Of a stretch of 64,000 nucleotides of DNA, positions 1 to 8,240 are shown one piece after another. This stretch comes from Streptomyces sp. NBC_01707 (GTDB lineage Bacteria > Actinomycetota > Actinomycetes > Streptomycetales > Streptomycetaceae). How positions within the stretch are numbered: position 1 is the stretch's first letter; each line of letters opens with the position of its first letter. The notes beneath the pieces are model-generated. The model was not told the DNA's origin, did not search any database, and saw only the letters and a program-made list of their open reading frames with translations. The position numbers and the translations under genes are program-made. The stretch spans positions 9,114,001 to 9,178,000 of the forward strand of contig NZ_CP109190.1 of the NCBI RefSeq assembly GCF_041438805.1, written 5' to 3'.

Positions 1-607
1 CGGGCCACTTCAGCACCGCCCACAGCGTTTCACTGGCATGTGCCAGGCCCAGCCGGTGTCCCAGCCAGCGGGCCAGCGGTCCGGTCAGCACCAGGGCGAA
101 CGCGCTGGTCATGAGCAGCAGGAGAAGTCCCACGGCGGTGGCCACGATGATGTGGGCCTTGCGCAGCGCCGGCCGCTTGTCCCGCACCCCGTGCTGGGCG
201 TGCAGTGCCCTGCGGAAGACGGCCAGATAGCTGGAGGCGGACCACACCGCGCTGACGGTCCCCGTCGCGATCAGCAGCCATACGGCGCCGCGTTCGTGGG
301 TCGCGGCCTCCAGCGGCTGGCGCAGCGCGGCTCCGGACTCCGCCGGGGCGAAGGCGGTGATGTCGGTGATCAGCGCGTCGGTGGCCCGGGGATTGGCCAG
401 GCCGATCAGAGCGACGGTGACCAGCAGCGCCGGGAGCAGAGCGAGGATGGCGTAGTACGTCAGGGCGGCGGCCCAGTCCGAGAGGTCGTCCTTCCAGATC
501 GATACAGGGGTACGGCACAGAGCGGACCGCCAGTGGGCGGCCCGCCCTGCAGGGCCGGCCTGGCGGGGGACGTGTCCGGCGGCGGTTGCGGTGGTCTTGC
601 TCGGCAC
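1..607 (-). CDS. YihY/virulence factor BrkB family membrane protein (partial, C-terminus outside window)
   Basis: The frame runs leftwards off the window edge, so only about 202 N-terminal residues are present. A GTG start at 607 follows a GGAG ribosome site. The family hallmark DWAAALTYYAIL is seen at about residues 40-51, followed by a hydrophobic segment and then by two more membrane segments near the window edge. BrkB/YihY proteins are multi-spanning inner-membrane proteins of uncertain function, once annotated as ribonuclease BN. The pattern of an aromatic-rich first helix after a short cytoplasmic tail matches the family. It lies in tandem with, but 216 bp from, the MscS gene, so co-transcription is uncertain. 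The family call is firm, the role unknown. Confidence 0.85.
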   Translation of the reverse strand, partial: MPSKTTATAAGHVPRQAGPAGRAAHWRSALCRTPVSIWKDDLSDWAAALTYYAILALLPALLVTVALIGLANPRATDALITDITAFAPAESGAALRQPLEAATHERGAVWLLIATGTVSAVWSASSYLAVFRRALHAQHGVRDKRPALRKAHIIVATAVGLLLLLMTSAFALVLTGPLARWLGHRLGLAHASETLWAVLKWP

Positions 608-823
608 GGCTGGTTCTCCGGGGACGTGGTCAGGCGCGGCGCGGCCTGGCAGCGCCGGGGGAGGCAGCGGATCCCCCGGTGTATGGACATCCTTGCTACC
701 ACTTCCGCTTCTGCCACCGTCACCGGGCCGTACACCCGCCGCGACCGGCCGCTTGGCGGCGGAGGTCGGTCGTCGACCGATGTCAGCGCCACGACCACGG
801 CGGTTGTCAGGGCTCGGAGCAGC

Positions 824-1894
824 TCACAGACCGACTGTGCGCTGGTGCGGGATCGGCACCGGCGTCTCGGCCTGCTGCACCGCCACCGTCCGCATCGGGG
901 CGGGAATCCTGATGCCTTCGGCCCGGTAGCGCTGGTGCAGGCGCTTGATGAACTCGTGCTTGATCAGATACTGGTCGCTGAATTCACCGGCCCGCAGGAT
1001 CACCGTGAAGTTGATCCTGGAATCCCCGAAGGTGTGGAACCGGACGGCCGGTTCATGGTCGGGGACGCCGCCGGTGATGTCGGTCATGACGCTCTCGACG
1101 ACCTCGGCGGTCACGCGCTCGACGTGCTCCAGGTCGCTGTCGTAGCCGACTCCGACCTGGACCAGCACCGACATCTGCTGTTCCGGCCGGTTGAAGTTGG
1201 TCATATTGGTGCCGGCGAGCTGGGCGTTGGGGATGATCACCAGGTTGTTCGACAGCTGACGCACCACGGTATTACGCCAGTTGATGTCGACCACGTACCC
1301 TTCCTCGCCGCTGCTCAGCCGGATGTAGTCGCCGGGCTGCACCGTCTTCGAGGCGAGGATGTGCACGCCCGCGAACAGGTTGGCGAGGGTGTCCTGCAGC
1401 GCCAGAGCGACCGCGAGGCCGCCCACACCCAGGGCGGTGAGGAGCGGGGCGATGGAGACGCCCAAAGTCTGCAGTACGACGAGAAAGCCCATCGCCAGCA
1501 CCACGATGCGCGTGATGTTGACGAAGATGGTGGCCGACCCCGCCACACCGGACCGGGACTGGGCGACGGACCGCACCAGACCGGTGATCACCCGTGCCGC
1601 GGTCAGTGTGGCGACCAGGATGAGCAACACCGTCAGTGTCCGGTTGACGTTGCGTCCGACCTGCGAGGTCAGCGGAAGCACCGCGGCGGCCGCCGCCACG
1701 CCCGCAGCTATCGCCGCCCAGGGCGCCAGCGTCCGCAGGGTGTCGACGATGACGTCGTCCCCGCTCCACCGCGTCCGGCGGGCACGCTCGCCCAGCCACC
1801 TCAGGGCGGCGCGCAGCAACAGTCCCGCCAGGACGCCCGCCACCACCATGACCCCGGCGACGATCAGGTCATGGAGCGTGAGTGCCCGGTTCAC
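824..1894 (-). CDS. MscS family small-conductance mechanosensitive channel
   Basis: A 356-residue membrane protein that should act as a tension-gated channel releasing ions and solutes on hypo-osmotic shock. Hydrophobic segments lie near residues 10-30, 55-75, 85-110 and 125-165; the last is the Gly/Ala-rich pore helix (LGVGGLAVALALQD) followed by the beta-domain with the VVDINWRNT stretch typical of MscS. The C-terminal cytoplasmic alpha/beta domain is complete and ends in a short polar tail. The GTG start at 1894 is preferred because GGGAGG sits six bases upstream; an ATG at 1954 with a weaker AAGGTGA site would add 20 polar residues. It is probably monocistronic. Confidence 0.9.
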   Translation of the reverse strand: MNRALTLHDLIVAGVMVVAGVLAGLLLRAALRWLGERARRTRWSGDDVIVDTLRTLAPWAAIAAGVAAAAAVLPLTSQVGRNVNRTLTVLLILVATLTAARVITGLVRSVAQSRSGVAGSATIFVNITRIVVLAMGFLVVLQTLGVSIAPLLTALGVGGLAVALALQDTLANLFAGVHILASKTVQPGDYIRLSSGEEGYVVDINWRNTVVRQLSNNLVIIPNAQLAGTNMTNFNRPEQQMSVLVQVGVGYDSDLEHVERVTAEVVESVMTDITGGVPDHEPAVRFHTFGDSRINFTVILRAGEFSDQYLIKHEFIKRLHQRYRAEGIRIPAPMRTVAVQQAETPVPIPHQRTVGL

Positions 1895-2104
1895 CGGTTG
1901 CCTCCCGCCGGCAGGACGAGCGGACCGGCGGCGGAACCCGTTGGAGGGCGCCATATGTGATTCATTGTCACCTTGTGTTACCTGCTTGATCGTCGGATCC
2001 GGAACGATCTTCCATCCTGCCGCATCCGACGGGCGGTGTGTGCGGCAGGCGGCCTCGGCACCCTGGGGGACGACCCAGGGGACATGAGGGCAGATCGGGC
2101 GTGG

Positions 2105-2255
2105 CATCCCACGGCGCGCAGGCTCTCGACGGTCTCGTCCACGGCGGCTCGGGCACCATCACGGGCTGGAACCGCCGTTCGAGGGCGGCGACCTTCTCGA
2201 TGTTCTTGGGGTACTCGGCGATGGTGGTCGCGCCGACGAGACAGAAGCCATTGCA
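2105..2255 (-). pseudogene. Relic of clpB (AAA+ disaggregase), frameshifted
   Basis: On the minus strand one frame reads [20 protein letters not shown] and continues through [11 protein letters not shown], which is the conserved first-AAA-domain segment of ClpB/ClpA after Walker B. The matching continuation (VDETVESLR) is in another frame a few bases later, so at least one indel has occurred. Upstream and downstream of these roughly 45 codons no further ClpB sequence is recognisable. This is therefore a short decayed remnant, not a gene. It lies in the gap between the MscS and acyltransferase genes. Confidence 0.6.
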
Positions 2256-2296
2256 TCGCGGACCCGGCACGGGAGTGATGTCGTACCGAGCACGAA

Positions 2297-3676
2297 ATGG
2301 TTGCGGTCTCTACTTCCCATCGTGGTTCCATCGGCTCTGCGACACCATGGCGACGCATGAGCAGAGACCGCTACGTCGACTTCATGCGCGCATGGGCCAT
2401 CCTCCTGGTGGTGACGGGGCACTGGCTGATCACCGCCTTGGTCCTGGGACCGGGTGGGCAGATCACCGCGCCGGAGCTCCTGGCGACCATTCCCTGGACC
2501 CAGTGGCTGACCCTGGGGTTCCAGATCATGCCGCTGTTCTTCCTCGCCGGGGGCCACGCAGCGGGCGGCTCCTGGTCGCGAGCCCGTGAGACGGGTGACA
2601 CGGCCGCCGGATGGGTGGGACAGCGGGCGTTGCGGCTGCTGCTTCCGGTGGCGGTGTACAGCGGGCTGGTGCTGCTCGCCGTCGGGATCTGCTCGGCTGT
2701 CGGCGTGGACCCGGACACTCTCGCGCTGGTGGGGTGGGCGATGGCGATGCAGTTCTGGTTCCTTCCGGTGTATCTGATCCTCAGCGTCCTGACTCCGTCG
2801 CTGCACGCGGCGCACCGGCGCTGGGGTCTGCTCGTTCCCGTGGTGATGGGCGCTGCCGCCCTTGCGGCCGACGCGTTGGCACTGGCGGTACGGGTGCCGT
2901 ACATCGGTCTGCTCAACTATGTGCTGGTGTGGGGCGTTGCCTACCAGCTGGGCTTCTGCTGGCGCGACGGCCTGCTGACGGGGCGTCGGCGGATGCCGGC
3001 CGCGATGGCGGCGGGCGGGGGACTGGCCTGCGCGGTGCTGATCACGCTCGGGCCGTTCCCGGTCAGCCTGATCCTGGTGACCGGGCAGGACCCCAGCAAC
3101 ACCGATCCGCCGTCGGCGGCCATGCTGGCGTGGGCAGTGGCCCAGGTTGGCCTATGTCTGCTCGCCGCGCCGGCGGTACGGCGGCTTCTGGACCGCGAGC
3201 GTGTCTGGCGAGCGGTGCGCCACGTGGGCGGCGCCAGCATGACGCTGTACCTGTGGCACATGCTGCCGGTGCTCGTCGTCGCCGCCGCGTTCTATCTGAC
3301 CGGGATCGCGCCCGAGCCGGCGTTCGGGTCCGGGGCATGGTGGGGGCTGCGGCTGCCCTGGCTGCTGGTTCTCGGAGTTGTCCTGGTCGGCGTTCTGCTG
3401 GCGCTACGACCGCTGGAGCGTCGGCAGGCGCTCCTGTACGAGCGAATCCGGCCGGCCATCGGCTTGCGCCGTCCCTGGCCGCTGTGGCTCGGCCTGGCGA
3501 CAAGCGTCGCCGCTCTGACCTGGTTCGCCATGCGGGGCTTCGCGTACGGCGGCCGCTTCCCTGCGCTGCCCACGCTGAGCCTGGCGCTGGGCACGACGCT
3601 GGTGACGGCCCACCGACGGACGGCAGTGCACAAAACTCCCGACGAGCCCAAGAGCGCCTTGAAGAGGGCAGCCTGA
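2297..3676 (+). CDS. Acyltransferase family (acyltransferase 3, OafA/YrhL-like) integral membrane protein
   Basis: The protein opens with [20 protein letters not shown], the first helix and catalytic His region of the acyltransferase 3 family, and has about ten hydrophobic segments ending near residue 430. Such enzymes move acyl groups onto envelope or small-molecule acceptors across the membrane. The substrate cannot be inferred. Neither start has a convincing ribosome site: ATG 2297 gives 459 residues, while ATG 2357 (439 residues, beginning MSRDRYVDF) places the first helix right after the start as usual for the family and is equally likely. A hairpin follows about 40 bp after the stop. 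Confidence 0.85.
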   Translation: MVAVSTSHRGSIGSATPWRRMSRDRYVDFMRAWAILLVVTGHWLITALVLGPGGQITAPELLATIPWTQWLTLGFQIMPLFFLAGGHAAGGSWSRARETGDTAAGWVGQRALRLLLPVAVYSGLVLLAVGICSAVGVDPDTLALVGWAMAMQFWFLPVYLILSVLTPSLHAAHRRWGLLVPVVMGAAALAADALALAVRVPYIGLLNYVLVWGVAYQLGFCWRDGLLTGRRRMPAAMAAGGGLACAVLITLGPFPVSLILVTGQDPSNTDPPSAAMLAWAVAQVGLCLLAAPAVRRLLDRERVWRAVRHVGGASMTLYLWHMLPVLVVAAAFYLTGIAPEPAFGSGAWWGLRLPWLLVLGVVLVGVLLALRPLERRQALLYERIRPAIGLRRPWPLWLGLATSVAALTWFAMRGFAYGGRFPALPTLSLALGTTLVTAHRRTAVHKTPDEPKSALKRAA

Positions 3677-3718
3677 CACCATGTCGGGCCGCGTCCGCGG
3701 CCGTTGTGGCATCGATCC

Positions 3719-3750
3719 GGCAACTACTCATGGAGCTCTGAGTAGTTGCC
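3719..3750. terminator. 12-bp inverted repeat downstream of the acyltransferase gene
   Basis: GGCAACTACTCA and TGAGTAGTTGCC form perfect 12-bp arms around an 8-base loop, 43 bp after the acyltransferase stop. There is no T-run, as is common in Streptomyces. It is less GC-rich than the other hairpins here, so a mobile-element end is an alternative. Confidence 0.5.
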
Positions 3751-3885
3751 CTCAGGTGCGAGGCGGTCGTGGCCTTCTACCGTCTGGATCATGTGGTCGG
3801 TTCGGGGTCTCACCAGTGATGTCGTCGTTGTGTTGTCGGGTGTCTGCTGTCCGGCCGCCCGAAGGGTCGGGGGAGGGAGCCGCGG

Positions 3886-4455
3886 ATGCTGAGGAGGCGC
3901 CCCGGTCCTTGGGTTCTGTGGCTCACCGGCACTGTGCTGGCTGTGGGCGTGTCCGTGGTCGGTTACCGGGTGTGGGAGGGAGAACCGTATCCGACAGTCG
4001 TGCCTGATCAGGTTGCGGAACGCCTCAAGGGGGAGGCGCAGCGGGTCTACGAGGAAGTGGCGCTGCCTGGCCGGCCTGGTGTGAGTTCCAGTGGCGTGGA
4101 GACGGGCACGTGTTACTACCGGGGGCTGAGGTCCATCGCCCATATCGACGAAGGCCGTGGCGACGTGCGCAGCTTTGTTCTCGAGTGGCAGGTGACGGAC
4201 GTCCTGCGGAGCGACGCCCGTGCCGGACAGGAGCGCGTACGCCGACGGCTGGAGTACGAGGGCTGGAGGCTCACCGGCGAGAACTTCTCCGACATGGGCT
4301 TCCGCTTCGAGCGCCCGGACACCGACGAAACGGTCGCCGTGGACTGGTACGAGCACACCGGGACGCTCGCCGTGAGTGTCCATACCTCGTGCGGGAAGCT
4401 TCCGGCCGGCTTCGACGAGTACGCATGGCCGAGTTCCGAATGGAGCGCCGGGTGA
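3886..4455 (+). CDS. Hypothetical protein with N-terminal membrane anchor
   Basis: A 189-residue protein with basic N-terminus (MLRRRPGPW), one hydrophobic segment at about residues 10-28, and a soluble extracytoplasmic domain. The domain has two cysteines (in TCYYRG and TSCGKL) that may form a disulfide, and reads like a small secreted or anchored actinomycete protein of unknown function. A GGGAGGG stretch lies upstream of the ATG. It is convergent with the phospholipase gene and separated from it by a strong hairpin. No family assignment is possible by eye. Confidence 0.7.
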   Translation: MLRRRPGPWVLWLTGTVLAVGVSVVGYRVWEGEPYPTVVPDQVAERLKGEAQRVYEEVALPGRPGVSSSGVETGTCYYRGLRSIAHIDEGRGDVRSFVLEWQVTDVLRSDARAGQERVRRRLEYEGWRLTGENFSDMGFRFERPDTDETVAVDWYEHTGTLAVSVHTSCGKLPAGFDEYAWPSSEWSAG

Positions 4456-4505
4456 CCACCGCGCGGAGCACGTCCCCCTGAGGGAACGGCTCGTGCGACG
4501 GCGTC

Positions 4506-4536
4506 GGCCGCGGCCCGGTGGCACCGGGCCGCGGCC
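4506..4536. terminator. Bidirectional GC-rich terminator hairpin
   Basis: GGCCGCGGCCCGGTG and CACCGGGCCGCGGCC are perfect complementary 15-base arms separated by a single G, so the real loop is formed by the inner bases. It sits between two convergent genes (anchored protein and phospholipase C) and can serve both. Confidence 0.85.
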
Positions 4537-4553
4537 GGAACGGACGAGCGGGG

Positions 4554-6614
4554 TCAGCGGGCGGAGAAGGCCGGGTCGCTGGTGCTCGCGTGGCCGCTCT
4601 CCACGTGGGCGGCCAGACGACGCACGAAGGTGCCGTCGTGGTCGGCGGTCACGGTCAGGTCGTACCAGCCATGGGTGCGCTCGGTCCTGGCCGAGTGCAC
4701 CACGTGGGCGCCGGGGCGCAGCCGGTAGGTGGCCGGCTTGTGCTTGCCGTACTCGTCCTTGATCGTGAGCGTGACGGTCCTGTGGCCGTCGTTGGTCAGG
4801 ACCAGGCGCACGGCTCCGTCGTTGCCGTCGTGGCGGGCAGCAATCTCGGGGCCCGCAGCGGTGACCTTGCCGGCGAACTGGCGCAGGAAGCCGTTGGGAC
4901 CGTGGACGGTGAAGTCGTAGGCGCCGTGGGAGTTCGCGGAGACGTTCCAGACGCCGGACAGCGAGTGCCTCGAACCGACGGTGTACGTCCACGGGCCGGA
5001 GGCGTCCGTCGCGGAGGTGACCAGGAAGCCGGCGCCGGCCTGGCCGTGGGAGGCGAAGTCGATCCGCAGCGAGCCTGCGGCACTGATCTTGCCGTCGGCC
5101 GTCAGGTCGTACGGGATGGGCCGGGCGGGGCGCAGACCGTGCTCCTGGCGGGGCAGCGCGCCCTTGGCCGGCGGTGTCGGCACGTAGTCGGGGTGCCGGT
5201 CACCGTCCGGCGGCAGGTAGCCGGTGGTGTCGGGCAGGCGCGGTGTGTGGCTGTCCTTGTGCCGGAAGTCGAACGCCGTGGTCAAGTCGCCGCAGACGGC
5301 GCGGCGCCAGGGGGAGATGTTGGGCTCCGTCACGCCGAAGCGGCGCTCCATGAACTGGATGATCGACGTGTGGTCGAAGGTCTGGGAGCAGACGTATCCG
5401 CCCTTGCTCCACGGCGAGACCACGAACATCGGGACGCGTTGCCCCAGGCCGTACGCCCCTGCGGGGCGGCCGCTGTCGCCTGCGTACAGGTCGCCGCCGA
5501 CATCGACGGTGGACTTGCCCTGGGCGGCCGAGCCGGCCGGGAAGGGCGGCACGACGTGGTCGAAGAATCCGTCGTTCTCGTCGTAGGTGATGAACAGCGC
5601 CGTCTTGCTCCACACATCGGGGTTGGAGGTGAGCGCGTCCAGGACCTGCGAGATGTACCAGGCGCCGTAGTTGGCGGGCCAGTTCGGGTGCTCGGTGAAG
5701 GCCTCGGGCGCGACGATCCAGGAGACCTCGGGCAGCTTGCCGGCCTTCACGTCGGCACGGAGGACGTCGAAGAAGCCCTCGCCCTTGCGCGCGTCGGTGC
5801 CGGTGCGCGCCTTGTCGTACAGCGGGTCGCCGGGCTCGGCGTTGCGGTACTGGTCGAAGTACAGCAGCGAGTTGTCGCCGTAGTTGCCGCGGTAGGCGTC
5901 GCCGATCCAGCCCCAGCCGCCGTCCGCGTCCAGGCCGTCGCCGATGTCCTGGTAGATCTTCCAGGAGACGTCGGCGTTCTCCAGCCGCTCCGGATACGTG
6001 GTCCAGGAGTAGCCCGCCTCGTCGTTGCCGAGGACCGGGCCGCCGCCCTTGCCGTCGTTGCCTGTGCAACCCGTCCACATGTAGTAGCGGTTCGGGTCGG
6101 TGGAGCCCATGAACGAGCAGTGGTAGGCGTCGCAGACCGTGAAGGCGTCGGCGAGCGCGTAGTGGAACGGTATGTCCTCACGGGTCAGGTGCGCCATCGT
6201 CGTGGCGGACTTGGCCGGGATCCACTGGTCGTACTTGCCCTTGTTGAAGGCGGCCTGGGTGTCGTTCCAGCCGTGCGGCAGGTCCTCCAGGAAGGTCAGG
6301 CCGAGGTCCTTGGCGTCCGGATGGAAGGGCAGGATCTCCTTGGTGCCGTCCGACTGGTACCAGACCGGCTTGCCGCTCGGCAGCGTCACCGGGTGCGGGT
6401 CCCCGAAGCCCCGAACGCCGCGCAGCGTGCCGAGGTAGTGATCGAAGGAACGGTTCTCCTGCATGAGGACGACGATGTGCTCGATGTCCTTGATGGAGCC
6501 GGTCCGGCGGTTCGCGGGGATCTCCGCCGCGCGAGCGATGCTGGTGGAGAGAGCGGACAGAGCGGCAGTGCCGCCCGCAAGTTGCATGAACCGTCTGCGG
6601 TCGATGGCATTCAT
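4554..6614 (-). CDS. Phosphocholine-specific phospholipase C, Tat-exported
   Basis: A 686-residue secreted phosphoesterase (phosphoesterase family with C-terminal phospholipase C repeat domains). It should hydrolyse phosphatidylcholine or related lipids outside the cell, releasing phosphocholine and diacylglycerol. The N-terminus MNAIDRRRFMQL carries a twin-arginine signal, followed by a hydrophobic stretch and an ARAAE cleavage region near residue 30. The catalytic-core motif QENRSFDHYLGTL is at about 52-64, and the C-terminal 200 residues resemble two beta-rich repeats found in this family. Start ATG 6614 was chosen because GGGAG lies 11 bases upstream; ATG 6623 would overlap that site. A palindromic operator 61 bp upstream is shared with the ABC importer, which ties lipid head-group release to uptake. 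Confidence 0.92.
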   Translation of the reverse strand: MNAIDRRRFMQLAGGTAALSALSTSIARAAEIPANRRTGSIKDIEHIVVLMQENRSFDHYLGTLRGVRGFGDPHPVTLPSGKPVWYQSDGTKEILPFHPDAKDLGLTFLEDLPHGWNDTQAAFNKGKYDQWIPAKSATTMAHLTREDIPFHYALADAFTVCDAYHCSFMGSTDPNRYYMWTGCTGNDGKGGGPVLGNDEAGYSWTTYPERLENADVSWKIYQDIGDGLDADGGWGWIGDAYRGNYGDNSLLYFDQYRNAEPGDPLYDKARTGTDARKGEGFFDVLRADVKAGKLPEVSWIVAPEAFTEHPNWPANYGAWYISQVLDALTSNPDVWSKTALFITYDENDGFFDHVVPPFPAGSAAQGKSTVDVGGDLYAGDSGRPAGAYGLGQRVPMFVVSPWSKGGYVCSQTFDHTSIIQFMERRFGVTEPNISPWRRAVCGDLTTAFDFRHKDSHTPRLPDTTGYLPPDGDRHPDYVPTPPAKGALPRQEHGLRPARPIPYDLTADGKISAAGSLRIDFASHGQAGAGFLVTSATDASGPWTYTVGSRHSLSGVWNVSANSHGAYDFTVHGPNGFLRQFAGKVTAAGPEIAARHDGNDGAVRLVLTNDGHRTVTLTIKDEYGKHKPATYRLRPGAHVVHSARTERTHGWYDLTVTADHDGTFVRRLAAHVESGHASTSDPAFSAR

Positions 6615-6623
6615 GAAGAGCAT

Positions 6624-7212
6624 GTCTCCCGGAAAATCCGTGGGCCGTAAAGTGTGCAGCGGCCAGCATTTCCCAACTTGTTCAAACAAGTGGCGGCGGA
6701 GAAGCGAACCGTTCGGGAAACCTGTGCCAACCCGGCCCGGTGGCCGGAGGCAGGGCGGACCGGGCTGAAGCGGCTCGAACGCCGGGAACACCCCACCAGG
6801 GCACTGCTGTTCACCTTGGCCGCAGCGCGCGGCGCGGAACGCCGGCGGTCCTGGCTCCGGGCATCGGTCCGTCGCGCCCACCGGGTGGAGCGCAGCGTGC
6901 GGGCTCCACCCGTCGGCGAATCCGGCCGCGGTGAACGTCATCCGCGTCTGCCTGCACGCTGCGAGCATCGGACGGCCGGCGGCAGGGCTCGCCCGTTCCC
7001 GGGCAGCTGTCAGGGAACCTTGGGCGAGCTGCGGTCCTCCTGCTGCCTCGCTGCGTGGAGCCTTCTTTCCCGGACGGGTCGGGTGCCGGATGCGCCCATC
7101 GGTGGCTCCTGCGGGGCGGATCGGCGCGCGCGGTGGCGCGTGTGCGCGCCAGGCGTCGCAGGGCAGGCGGGACGGTTACGGACGTGCCTGGGCCTCGAGG
7201 CCGAGATCCGGT
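6624..7212. other. Gene-free stretch between phospholipase C and gntR
   Basis: Apart from the operator at 6675-6692 no gene with plausible start, codon use or recognisable product is visible on either strand. This is long for an intergenic region in this genome, so a small RNA or leader cannot be excluded. Confidence 0.4.
6675..6692. promoter_or_regulatory. Candidate GntR operator upstream of phospholipase C
   Basis: AACTTGTTCAAACAAGTG differs at one terminal base from the perfect palindrome found upstream of the ABC importer. Its core GTTCAAAC resembles the GT-N-TA-N-AC pattern known for HutC-subfamily GntR regulators. It lies 61 bp before the phospholipase start. Confidence 0.7.
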
Positions 7213-7255
7213 GCGACTCAGGGCCGACGGCTCAGCGCTGTCGGCCCTGAGTCGC
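7213..7255. terminator. 16-bp-arm hairpin at the end of gntR
   Basis: GCGACTCAGGGCCGAC and GTCGGCCCTGAGTCGC pair perfectly around an 11-base loop. The hairpin overlaps the last codons and stop of the gntR gene on the minus strand. Confidence 0.8.
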
Positions 7256-8005
7256 CGGCGTCGCGCCCGGGCCGGTCCGACGAGCCAGCGCGTTGTTGCC
7301 TATCGAGTTGTGGACGCTGAAACTCACCGCGTCGGAGCAGTACCGGTCGTCGGACCACTCGACGGGGCGGCCCTCGCGGGTGGTCGTGACCCGGCGCACC
7401 CGCAGCAGCGGACTCGTCCGGCGCACGCCCAGCAGTTCGGCGTCCTGCGCTCCCGCCGCGACGGCGTCGATCAGATGCTCACCGTATGCGAAGACCAACC
7501 CCGAGTCCTCGTACAGCCGTTGCGTCACTGATGAACACTCCGGCTCGATGCGCTCGACAGCCGGGGCGATCCAGTCCGCGTACACCGTCCGTTCCAGCAG
7601 CACCGGTTCGCCGTCCAGGCCGCGCAGTCGCAGGACGTGCAGCACCGGTACGCCGATGGGCATCTGGAGTCGTACCGAGTCCTGGGCGGTCGTGGGGCGG
7701 TACTCCGAGGACACCACCCGGCCCGTCGCCGTGCGGCCCATCGCGCGCGCCCACTGGGCGAAGCTGCGCAGCTCGGCGAAGCTCTGATTGCGGCGGCTGG
7801 CGAGCACCACGCGCCGCGCGCCCTGCCGGGACCCGATCAGGCCCTCCGACGTCAGGGTGGCGACGGCCTGCCGGACGGTGCCGCGCGAGACGCCGTAGCG
7901 CGCAGCGAGTTCTGTCTCGGGGAGCAGCCGGCTGCCCACCGCGTACTCCTCGCGATCGATCGCCTGGCGCAACTCCTCGGCGATCTCCTCGTGTCGGGCT
8001 GCCAT
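7232..8005 (-). CDS. GntR family regulator, HutC/UTRA subfamily
   Basis: A 257-residue DNA-binding regulator. The N-terminal winged helix (about residues 1-70) shows the family signature LPETELAARYGVSRGTVRQA, and the C-terminal UTRA ligand-binding domain (about 90-235) ends with the usual sugar- or amine-phosphate pocket strands. It is divergent from the ABC importer. The 18-bp palindrome in front of the importer and of the phospholipase is the obvious candidate binding site, so it probably represses both until an organophosphate ligand appears. The effector identity is inference; the family call is firm. Confidence 0.9.
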   Translation of the reverse strand: MAARHEEIAEELRQAIDREEYAVGSRLLPETELAARYGVSRGTVRQAVATLTSEGLIGSRQGARRVVLASRRNQSFAELRSFAQWARAMGRTATGRVVSSEYRPTTAQDSVRLQMPIGVPVLHVLRLRGLDGEPVLLERTVYADWIAPAVERIEPECSSVTQRLYEDSGLVFAYGEHLIDAVAAGAQDAELLGVRRTSPLLRVRRVTTTREGRPVEWSDDRYCSDAVSFSVHNSIGNNALARRTGPGATPATQGRQR

Positions 8006-8168
8006 GGTTCCCTCTCGTGCTGTGCGCAGTGTGCAGGTGAACCAGCGTAGACGAGAACGGGAAGGGGGTCGTTCTCCTGGGGGGCATCCGGCGAGTGTGC
8101 AGAAGAGTGGTGGTCACAGTTGCCCCTCTGTTCACCGAGACGACATGGAGGACGTGCCTACTGAGGTC

Positions 8169-8186
8169 AACTTGTTCAAACAAGTT
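8169..8186. promoter_or_regulatory. Perfect 18-bp palindrome, candidate GntR operator of the ABC importer
   Basis: AACTTGTTCAAACAAGTT has 8-bp perfect arms around CA. It lies 55 bp before the binding-protein start in the gntR-importer intergenic region, and recurs with one mismatch before the phospholipase gene 1.5 kb away. Confidence 0.8.
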
Positions 8187-8240
8187 CTCTGTCGAGCCCC
8201 AGCGGGGATCTCCGCCCGGGGCGCCACACCAGGAGAGATC

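Noticed and set aside
38..1960. 640-codon plus-strand open frame across the BrkB and MscS genes
   Set aside because: It is antisense to two genes with clear family motifs, is rich in Arg/Gly/His/Gln and lacks any domain; it is a high-GC shadow.
4518..6650. 710-codon plus-strand frame opposite the phospholipase gene
   Set aside because: The Val/Gly/Arg-rich product has no motifs; the opposite strand encodes a complete Tat-exported phospholipase.
8028..8130. PHO-box-like sequences (GGTTCACCTGC and TGTTCACCGAG) between gntR and the importer
   Set aside because: Each matches only one repeat unit of a PHO box; the required second 11-bp direct repeat is poor, so PhoP control is not supported.
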